Assembly: GCA_003132125.1 (NCBI GenBank)
Contig: PKWT01000049.1
Coordinates: 1-5,788, forward strand
Length of the DNA stretch: 5,788 nucleotides
Source of the DNA: Micrococcales bacterium
GTDB taxonomy: Bacteria > Actinomycetota > Actinomycetes > Actinomycetales > Dermatophilaceae
Direction of reading: 5' to 3'
Part shown: piece by piece, positions 1-4,326 of the stretch
Numbering within the stretch: the stretch's first letter is position 1
Layout: every line of letters starts with the position of its first letter
Program-made: the position numbers and the translations under genes
The notes under the pieces: generated by a model
The model's input: the letters and a program-made list of their open reading frames with translations, nothing else
What the model was told of the DNA's origin: nothing
Database searches by the model: none

Positions 1-81
1 CCTGTGGCACCACGCCAACACCAGGCCCCGGGAGGTCGGCGGATAGTCTATGCGTATCAGGTTCGCGCTTGGAGGGTCCAC

Positions 82-546
82 GTGCCGCAGATCGTCGACT
101 TCACAGATGTGTCCACCATCGGACTGCAGTCCTCGCCGGTGGCCCAGGCTCTCGCCGGGCTCAGAGCCAACGAGGCGCGCTACTTCAAGAACAAGTACGA
201 CCACGTCTTCAGTGTCGACCCGGCCAGCGAGGCAATAGAGACGATCGACTGGGTGCACGGAATCCTCAAGGACGAGCGCGACATCGTGATCTCTGCCCGC
301 CCTCTGGAGGCGACGTCCTTCGTGGTCGACGGGACCCGGATGGCCTACGTGTTCTACGAGTCGGGCCTGTCCATCAACGTGATGTACGGCCTCGAGGACG
401 GGAAAAAGCGTGCGGTCGGGTTCAAGCTGTCCGAGGGCATGGAGGTCCCCGAGGAGCTCGCGTCCCGCTTCAAGTTCGCGCGACAGAAGTCGAAGCTGGC
501 TGGCACGATCCGCGGCTCCTACTTCGTGATCAAGGCCGAGCACTAG
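82..546 (+). CDS. Uncharacterised 154-aa soluble protein
   Basis: I do not recognise this protein. The frame is open to the left window edge, with a GTG at position 4. I place the start at GTG 82 because a good Shine-Dalgarno sequence (GGAGGG, 71-76) sits five bases before it, and the 26 codons upstream read as Arg/Gln-rich non-protein-like sequence. The product begins MPQIVDFTDVS and ends VIKAEH. It is mixed alpha/beta in character, rich in charged residues, and shows no signal peptide, membrane segment or recognisable catalytic motif. The middle (LKDERDIVISARPLEATSF, then VVDGTRMAYVFYESG) looks like alternating strands, and the C-terminal third is Lys/Arg-rich (ASRFKFARQKSKL). It converges with the higBA operon and has no visible operon partner inside the window. 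It could be a phage or island orphan, but that is inference from position only. Confidence 0.72.
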   Translation: MPQIVDFTDVSTIGLQSSPVAQALAGLRANEARYFKNKYDHVFSVDPASEAIETIDWVHGILKDERDIVISARPLEATSFVVDGTRMAYVFYESGLSINVMYGLEDGKKRAVGFKLSEGMEVPEELASRFKFARQKSKLAGTIRGSYFVIKAEH

Positions 547-670
547 GCAACGCTGAACCAGCGAGTCCGCCCCACCCCCGCGCAACGCCCGGATGTCTGC
601 CGCGCTGAGTGCGTCATTCCGCCGCGAGTCGACCATGGTGGCGGCGTCGATGATCTGGGGTTGCCGGTCT

Positions 671-955
671 CTAGGCGACTGGTTGCAGGCGGCGTACCTT
701 CGGGGTGCCAGCGGCTCGCTCGCTGGCGAGGTCGTAGGCCGCCTGCATGGCGAGCCATGCGCGTGCGGTTCCCACGCCGGCCTCTTCGAGGCGGACAGCG
801 AGGTTGGAGCTGATTCGGGCATGACCGTGCAGCACGCGGCTCAACGCCACACGCGAGATGCCGAGCCGTGAGGCGGCCTCGCTGACGCTGAGGCCGATCT
901 CGGCGAGCACGTCTTCGCGCAGGATCTCGCCGGGATGGACGGGGTTCTTCATCAT
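671..955 (-). CDS. higA: HigA-family antitoxin, Xre/VapI-type HTH
   Basis: This is the antitoxin of a type II toxin-antitoxin pair. It should bind and neutralise the upstream-encoded RelE-fold toxin and, with it, repress the operon promoter. The 94-aa product begins MMKNPVHPGEILREDVL; the HPGEILxExxL signature near the N-terminus is diagnostic of HigA addiction-module antidotes. A helix-turn-helix follows at about residues 22-46 (LSVSEAASRLGISRVALSRV, then LHGHARIS). The C-terminal segment has the usual RLEEAxxxxxxxWLxMQxxYDL pattern. Length is normal for the family. The start is ATG 955 or the adjacent ATG 952; a strong Shine-Dalgarno (AAGGAGAGG, complement of about 959-967) precedes them. 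It lies 17 bp downstream of the toxin stop on the same strand, the toxin-first order typical of higBA. Confidence 0.93.
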   Translation of the reverse strand: MMKNPVHPGEILREDVLAEIGLSVSEAASRLGISRVALSRVLHGHARISSNLAVRLEEAGVGTARAWLAMQAAYDLASERAAGTPKVRRLQPVA

Positions 956-972
956 GGGCCTCTCCTTCCTGC

Positions 973-1251
973 TCAGTGGTAATCCTGATAGTCGACCAGT
1001 TCGGCATCCGATTCGATGAACCGGAATGTGATCCGCCAGTTTCCGTTCACCCAGATCGAGTAGTGCCCGGCCAAGTCGCCTTTGAGTCGGTGGGTCCGGA
1101 ACGATGGGATCGCCAGGTCGTCGGGGCCTTGGGCCACGTCCAGGGCCGAAAGGATTCGGAGCAGTTTGGGGACGTGGTCGGCTTGGACGCCCTTCTTCGT
1201 ACCGTCGCGGTACAGCTTCTCCAGACCCTTGTGTCGGAAGCTCAAGATCAC
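973..1251 (-). CDS. higB: HigB-type toxin, RelE-superfamily mRNA interferase
   Basis: This is the toxin of the higBA pair. Family members are ribosome-dependent endoribonucleases that cut translated mRNA when freed from HigA. From GTG 1251 the product is 92 aa, the usual HigB length, beginning (M)ILSFRHKGLEKLYRDG. The family hallmarks are clear: FRHKGLEKLY at the N-terminus, RTHRLKGDLAGHYSIWVN in the middle and WRITFRF...DYQDYH at the end. An upstream ATG at 1296 would add 15 residues, but those codons run through the palindromic operator, so I prefer GTG 1251. There is no properly spaced Shine-Dalgarno. A TACAGT -10 element ends seven bases before the GTG, so the transcript is probably leaderless, a common arrangement in actinobacteria. 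It is co-transcribed with the antitoxin gene downstream. Confidence 0.9.
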   Translation of the reverse strand: MILSFRHKGLEKLYRDGTKKGVQADHVPKLLRILSALDVAQGPDDLAIPSFRTHRLKGDLAGHYSIWVNGNWRITFRFIESDAELVDYQDYH

Positions 1252-1257
1252 TCTCTC

Positions 1258-1286
1258 ACTGTATCGCGTAACGTGACGCGATACAA
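1258..1286 (-). promoter_or_regulatory. Predicted higBA promoter giving a leaderless transcript
   Basis: Read on the minus strand, TTGTAT (complement of 1281-1286) and TACAGT (complement of 1258-1263) are separated by exactly 17 bp. The -10 element matches TATAAT at four of six positions; the -35 matches weakly, at its first three. Six bases separate the -10 from the GTG at 1251, so a normal start point would fall on or next to the start codon. The palindromic operator overlaps both elements. Confidence 0.55.
1260..1285. promoter_or_regulatory. Palindromic operator, probable HigA/HigBA binding site
   Basis: A 26-bp palindrome has 10-bp arms TGTATCGCGT (1260-1269) and ACGCGATACA (1276-1285). 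The six-base centre AACGTG contains a symmetric ACGT, so only one base pair of the whole element (1270/1275) breaks symmetry. It sits 8 bp upstream of the toxin start and covers the predicted -10, spacer and -35. Type II antitoxins of the HigA group bind such dyads as dimers through their helix-turn-helix, so autoregulation is the natural reading. That this site is bound by this HigA is inference. Confidence 0.7.
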
Positions 1287-1472
1287 CCACCTTCACCCCA
1301 GGCTCGTGGCCCAGAGCGAAACCCGCCTCGGCGCAACCTGCGTCACTCTTGCCGTTTGCGGATGCGGCCGCGACGACCGGAACGGGCTAGCGTCGATGGG
1401 TTCCAGGTGCCCGGCAGCGTTGGCGGCGAGCGGGGTCTGGGCCACAGCCTGGTCGCCGCTTGAGGTGACTCC

Positions 1473-2387
1473 ATGTCCGCTCCGACTACCCTTCTGCCGT
1501 TCCAGCCAGCAACGATGTCGAGCGCGCAACTGGCGGCGGTGTCCTACTTGGCCCGATACTCCGGGCGCACCCACAGCTTGTACGCCTACCAGCTGGGGCA
1601 GTGGTTCGCGTGGTGCGAGACCAACGCCTTGGATCCCCTGGTCGGGATCCAGCGAGCCCATGTCGAGCTCTACATCCGAGGGCTCGGCGACCGGGGCCTG
1701 ATGGACTCCTCGGTCGTCACGATGATGCACGCCGTCCGCGGGTACTTCCGGTTCGCCCACATCGACGGACTGATCCCGTCCGACCCGGCCGTCTATGTAC
1801 GGCTGCCGAAGGTCCATCGCGACGAGTCACGCACCCAGGGACTGGACCGCCTCGAGCTGATCAGGTTCCTTCAGGTCGCCCAGACCATCAGCGTCCACCA
1901 CGGCGCCTTGGCCTACCTGCTCGGCATCAACGCCCTGCGCGCCTCCGAGGCGGCAGCGGTACGGATCGAGGACTACGCCGACACCCTGCGCGGATACCGG
2001 GTGCTGCACTTGGTCGGCAAGGGCAACAAGCCCGCCACCATGCCGCTGACCGTCCCGGTACTCCGCGTCCTGGAGGCCTGCCGCGGCCAGCGGACCTCCG
2101 GACCGCTCATACTGCGACCGGTCTCCGGCAAGCCCATCGACCGACGCGACGCCTACCGCATGGTCGCCCGGATCGCCAAAGCCGCCGGTATCCCGCGGCA
2201 CATCAGCCCGCACTCGCTGCGGCACGCGGCGATCACCAACGCCCTCGACGCCGGCGTCCCTCTACGCGACGCCCAGATCCTCGCCCGCCACGCCGACCCC
2301 CGAACCACCGAGCACTACGACCGCGCCCGCGGCAACCTCGACCGACACGGCGTCCACTTCCTGACCGCATACGTCGCCGGAGTCTGA
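1473..2387 (+). CDS. XerC/D-like tyrosine recombinase (integrase)
   Basis: This is a site-specific DNA recombinase that cuts and rejoins DNA through a phosphotyrosine intermediate. The 304-aa product has a SAM-like core-binding domain at about residues 15-110 and a catalytic domain at about 120-300. All active-site positions are visible: Arg156 in NALRASE, Lys183 in VGKGNK, His247 and Arg250 in PHSLRH, His273 in LARHADPRT and the nucleophile Tyr282 in TEHYDRA. Length matches simple Xer-type enzymes and lacks the arm-binding domain of lambda-type integrases. ATG 1473 is supported by GAGGTG at 1462-1467. No excisionase gene is adjacent. The gene diverges from higBA, with 187 bp between the operator and the start codon. 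It is more likely an element integrase than the housekeeping XerC or XerD, given the TA pair beside it, but the partner att sites are not identified. Confidence 0.93.
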   Translation: MSAPTTLLPFQPATMSSAQLAAVSYLARYSGRTHSLYAYQLGQWFAWCETNALDPLVGIQRAHVELYIRGLGDRGLMDSSVVTMMHAVRGYFRFAHIDGLIPSDPAVYVRLPKVHRDESRTQGLDRLELIRFLQVAQTISVHHGALAYLLGINALRASEAAAVRIEDYADTLRGYRVLHLVGKGNKPATMPLTVPVLRVLEACRGQRTSGPLILRPVSGKPIDRRDAYRMVARIAKAAGIPRHISPHSLRHAAITNALDAGVPLRDAQILARHADPRTTEHYDRARGNLDRHGVHFLTAYVAGV

Positions 2388-2529
2388 ACGGTCTGGTCTC
2401 ACCAGCGTCGATTCGCCCACTTAGACGCGTGCCGTCGCCCCCGATACACCGCGTAGCGCGCCCTGAGAATGAACCTACGCCGGGGCAAGCAGGCCCAACT
2501 TAAAAAGGGCACAGGTCTACGGTTACCGC
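2388..2529. other. Intergenic gap between convergent genes
   Basis: This 142-bp gap lies between the integrase stop and the end of the minus-strand coding segment. It contains GGGC (2483-2486), GCCC (2493-2496) and GGGC (2507-2510), which could form two mutually exclusive 4-bp stems around a short AT-rich run (ACTTAAAAA). The stems are too weak to call a terminator. I see no att-like repeat or tRNA here. Confidence 0.4.
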
Positions 2530-2700
2530 TCAGTAGAGGTCCCAGCCTTCCTTCTTGGCTTTCTCCCGATCGAAATCATCTCGTTGACCCGGGCCCGCCC
2601 AGATCCACCCAGGAGGCATTGAGAGTCGAGCCTTCCAATCGGTGGGGTACCTGCCGAACGGATCTCGCCATGTGTTTCGAACCGCGGCTCTCGGATCTAC
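2530..2700 (-). CDS. Out-of-frame C-terminal coding segment of the preceding gene
   Basis: The stop of the gene at 3608-2697 is overlapped in the -1 frame by 56 open codons that look strongly protein-like. They begin VDPRAAVRNTWRDPFGRYP, continue TDWKARLSMPPGWIWAGPG and end AKKEGWDLY before TGA at 2532-2530. Upstream in this frame there is no ATG, GTG, TTG or CTG back to a TGA near 2766-2764. The first possible start is ATG 2619, which would give only 29 aa and has no well-placed ribosome binding site. The simplest reading is that this is the real C-terminus of the neighbouring protein, separated from it by a frameshift near 2700. A sequencing error or programmed -1 frameshift would look the same. 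A stand-alone 29-aa peptide gene is the less likely alternative. The family is not recognised. Confidence 0.55.
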   Translation of the reverse strand, partial: VDPRAAVRNTWRDPFGRYPTDWKARLSMPPGWIWAGPGQRDDFDREKAKKEGWDLY

Positions 2701-3608
2701 AACACGATGCTGCGGGCATCCGGCTGGACTGCGCTGAGGAGGGTCTGACCATCTCGACGTGCCGCATCAATCTGTCGCCAGTTTGCCTTGTTGAACACTA
2801 CGTCGTAGGCGGCCACCTCGAGACGGCCAAGATACGGCTGAACGTCAACGGCCCGGGCGAACCGAGAGCGCTTGTCACCATGCACAGTTTCGGCTCGCAG
2901 GGTAGTGAGCCAGTACTCCACCTCGCCACGTCCGTAGCCGAGAGCGACTTGTTGAGGGTGACTCGCTAGGAATTCGGTGAGCGGATCTACGAGTTTCGTA
3001 CTTCCCTCGGTAAACGCACGTTCGAGAAGCCTGAAGTACTCGCGGGCGCGCGCGACGGAGTTGGCTTCCGACTGAGCATCGGCAAGGAGCGCGACGGCGT
3101 CAGGACGGTCGCCGAACGAGGGCTGGAGAGCACTTGGCGCTAGCGTGGGAAGCACCCTCGCCATCGGATAGCCTTGGCGGTCTGCGTGAAGTTCAGTTAT
3201 ATCTGTGAGCGCGCCACGCTCCGCGTCGCTGGCTGGCGCCATAGCTACACACCCCACCATCGGTGACCGAACGATCCGGCGGCACTGGTAGGTAACTGCC
3301 AGCATGTCGGCGTACTCGTCGATCGCCGCTTCCGCGCGCTCACGAGGCTCGTCCGGGACGCGAAGACGGCCCCCAACGAGTTCTGGCAGGCTGGTTCCAA
3401 CCGTGACTGAGACGCCGACTGTGACAGCCTCGCCTTCGAACGGCCACATCAGCCGTGACCGATCATCCGGAGGTGTGTCGAACTCCTCGGCACCGCCAAT
3501 AGCCCCCACCACGACCGTGCAGCCGTTCGTCGCAAAGAAGGGGTGACGGCCCAACATCGGAGGCGGAGGATCTGCGAGTTCGATCCTCGCTGTTCGAGTT
3601 AGCCACAT
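2697..3608 (-). CDS. Uncharacterised protein with a HEPN-like R-x4-H motif
   Basis: I do not recognise a named family. The 303-aa frame reads as a genuine soluble protein with no signal peptide or membrane segment. The N-terminal half (about 25-160) looks beta-rich (NGCTVVVGAIGG, GEAVTVGVSVTVGTSLPEL). The C-terminal half (about 165-285) looks helical (VARAREYFRLLERAF, LTEFLASHP, GRGEVEYWLTTLRAETVHGD, AAYDVVFNKANW). Arg238 and His243 form R-x4-H within LRAETVHGDKR at the end of a predicted helix. That spacing and setting match the catalytic motif of HEPN-superfamily RNases, and the domain-boundary pattern is compatible with an Apea-like HEPN. The assignment is inference from motif and predicted helicity only. 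The start at ATG 3608 lacks a clear Shine-Dalgarno; ATG 3557 (Met18) is an alternative. The reading frame appears broken just before its natural end, because a protein-like segment follows in the -1 frame. The gene is alone and convergent with the integrase gene. Confidence 0.7.
   Translation of the reverse strand: MWLTRTARIELADPPPPMLGRHPFFATNGCTVVVGAIGGAEEFDTPPDDRSRLMWPFEGEAVTVGVSVTVGTSLPELVGGRLRVPDEPRERAEAAIDEYADMLAVTYQCRRIVRSPMVGCVAMAPASDAERGALTDITELHADRQGYPMARVLPTLAPSALQPSFGDRPDAVALLADAQSEANSVARAREYFRLLERAFTEGSTKLVDPLTEFLASHPQQVALGYGRGEVEYWLTTLRAETVHGDKRSRFARAVDVQPYLGRLEVAAYDVVFNKANWRQIDAARRDGQTLLSAVQPDARSIVL
3574..3590 (+). repeat. Hairpin with perfect tRNA T-arm consensus
   Basis: A 5-bp stem GCGAG/CTCGC encloses the 7-nt loop TTCGATC. 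This fits the T-arm rule exactly, including the G53-C61 closing pair and the TTCRANY loop. The following bases (TGTTCGA, G) could pass as an acceptor 3' strand, but no matching 5' acceptor strand, D-arm or anticodon arm occurs at tRNA distance upstream, so there is no intact tRNA gene. The hairpin lies within the first codons of the minus-strand gene starting at 3608. It may be chance, or the 3' remnant of a tRNA used as an attachment site. Confidence 0.3.
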
Positions 3609-3939
3609 GGGTCAAGCGTCCCACAATCGAACTCCCGGATAGGAGCTCCCCGAGCCTCATCGCGAGATGCGGTGAGCCAAGCCGAGAACGACTGTGGCTC
3701 GCGTTGGAATCGAACGCCGTCGACGATCCACTCGTTCTTCAGAGCCGGAGGTGCGCCACACCGCCGCCAAGGACCGCACCTTCAAGACCGTCCGTCCGAA
3801 TCAGGGAACCGCCAGCGGGACTGTTCCGATCCGCAGACGGCCGTCGTTGTGAATCACCAGGACCGTCCCGGCTGACGATCCATGAACGGTCACGGATCAT
3901 CTTGCGGAACAGTTTCCGCACCCCTCCGTCCCCATCCGT
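3609..3939. other. 331-bp region without a convincing gene
   Basis: No complete gene is supported here. Visible structure includes a stem GTGAGCCA (3672-3679) / TGGCTCGC (3695-3702, one G-U pair). Abutting it is a perfect 5-bp stem with a 7-nt loop (GCGTT 3701-3705, AACGC 3713-3717), and further right a 7-bp hairpin at 3903-3920. ACTGTTCCG (3820-3828) recurs inverted at 3905-3913. On the plus strand, the frame from GTG 3694 to TGA 3852 has a run of G/C-ending codons (residues SEPEVRHTAAKDRTFKTVRP) that may be a decayed coding fragment. On the minus strand a 30-aa frame (3893-3801, including IHNDGRLRIGTVPLAVP) is also open. Neither has a ribosome binding site. The 5' control region of the gene starting at 3608 should lie at the left edge, but no clear promoter is seen. 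Confidence 0.45.
3903..3920. repeat. 7-bp inverted repeat with 4-nt loop
   Basis: TGCGGAA (3903-3909) and TTCCGCA (3914-3920) flank CAGT. The hairpin lies 20 bp downstream of the stop of the minus-strand remnant ending at 3940. It could act as a transcription end for that broken operon, but no T-tract follows on either strand. An operator half-site pair is another possibility. Confidence 0.35.
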
Positions 3940-4083
3940 CTAGTGCTCATTGCGACACGTGACCTTTACCATGCCGCCGAAGCTCGTGACGATCTCGCCG
4001 ATCCTGCATTCGACGATCTCCATCTCTTTCCAGCCGAACGTGATGCCGTCCGCGAGTGTCCAGCGGACCACTTCGTGCTCCCC
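3940..4083 (-). pseudogene. Unidentified C-terminal tail fused out of frame to the Gfo/Idh remnant
   Basis: From the point where the Gfo/Idh similarity stops, a different minus-strand frame continues for about 46 protein-like codons. It reads GEHEVVRWTLADGITFGWKE, then MEIVECRIGEIVTSFGG, and ends VKVTCRNEH before TAG. It looks beta-rich and does not resemble the rest of a Gfo/Idh/MocA protein as I know the family. It may be the 3' end of a different gene joined here by deletion or insertion, or a frameshifted and heavily deleted remainder. The upstream part of the same frame (from ATG 4143) is only an antisense-like shadow of the Gfo/Idh start, so I do not call an independent gene. The family is not recognised. 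Confidence 0.5.
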
Positions 4084-4168
4084 GCGCCGCGAGCACCGGC
4101 AGATAGGCCTTCTGGGCAATGTCACCCAGCCCGATGACCCCAACCCGCAGGGATCCGCCCGACGTCAC
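4079..4168 (-). pseudogene. Gfo/Idh/MocA-family oxidoreductase, N-terminal fragment only
   Basis: Gfo/Idh/MocA proteins are NAD(P)-dependent oxidoreductases acting on sugars and related polyols, usually about 330-400 aa. Here only the start survives. GTG 4168 opens MTSGGSLRVGVIGLGDIAQK, continuing AYLPVLAARG. It contains the Rossmann nucleotide-binding loop GxGxxx (GVIGLGDIA, residues 10-18) and the LPVL helix typical of the family. Recognisable similarity ends near residue 30 (about 4079), and the frame then runs on as Arg-rich nonsense to a stop at 3947. The start is very well formed: GGGGGAG (complement of 4174-4180) lies five bases upstream, and GTGA overlaps the stop of the preceding frame, the mark of translational coupling. 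This was therefore a real operon gene, now truncated. It lies downstream of the nag-type genes and probably served the same sugar pathway. Confidence 0.75.
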
Positions 4169-4326
4169 GACAACTCCCCCAGCGGCCGTCGGAGCATCCC
4201 GAGGACGTTGTCCGGCACCATGAGCGCGATCGCCGCGAGGTACTCAGGCAGCCCGGTACCCGTCTGGACGAAAGCTCGCTGCGCCATAAAGGCCAGCGTA
4301 GTTGGGGCAGAGATGACGAACCTCGT
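4165..4326 (-). pseudogene. C-terminal remnant of an unknown operon protein
   Basis: Directly after the SIS-gene stop, and in the same frame, 53 codons stay open and read as protein: TRFVISAPTTLAFMAQRAFV, then QTGTGLPEYLAAIALM and VPDNVLGMLRRPLGELS before TGA. The TGA overlaps the GTG of the Gfo/Idh gene by GTGA. The only conventional start is ATG 4287 (40 aa), which has no Shine-Dalgarno. Because the protein-like sequence extends upstream of that ATG to the SIS stop, I read it as the 3' end of a longer gene whose 5' part was deleted next to the SIS gene. A complete 40-aa protein is the alternative. I do not recognise the family. The translational coupling shows its intact ancestor belonged to the same operon. 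Confidence 0.5.

Noticed and set aside
4..81. In-frame upstream extension of the first gene to GTG 4
   Set aside because: The extra 26 residues are Arg/Gln-rich and unlike the rest, and GTG 82 has a well-placed GGAGGG; no such site precedes position 4 within the window.
541..546. Shared ending GAGCACTAG at 538-546 and at the end of the tail at 3940
   Set aside because: The two proteins show no further similarity, so the common nine bases are probably chance.
707..727. Perfect 7-bp hairpin with 7-nt loop as a terminator
   Set aside because: It lies inside the higA coding sequence before the stop and has no T-tract. It reflects repeated Ala/Ser/Glu/Arg codons.
1252..1296. Longer HigB starting at ATG 1296
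   Set aside because: The added codons run through the palindromic operator and promoter, and family members start at the ILSFRHKGLE segment.
2640..2700. GTTCGA-containing stretch suggesting a tRNA
   Set aside because: The bases beside TTCGA do not form a T-stem on either strand, and no acceptor pairing is present. The stretch is explained by the minus-strand coding segment.
3695..3760. tRNA-like stretch on the minus strand (GGCTC...GAGCC with TTCGATTCC and CTGAAGA)
   Set aside because: The five end pairs close only 51 nt, the T-arm pairs at one position only, and the would-be anticodon stem does not pair. It is not a tRNA.
3801..3893. 30-aa minus-strand frame starting GTG 3893
   Set aside because: There is no ribosome binding site, the frame is very short, no family is recognised, and coding-like sequence occurs on the opposite strand of part of the same stretch.
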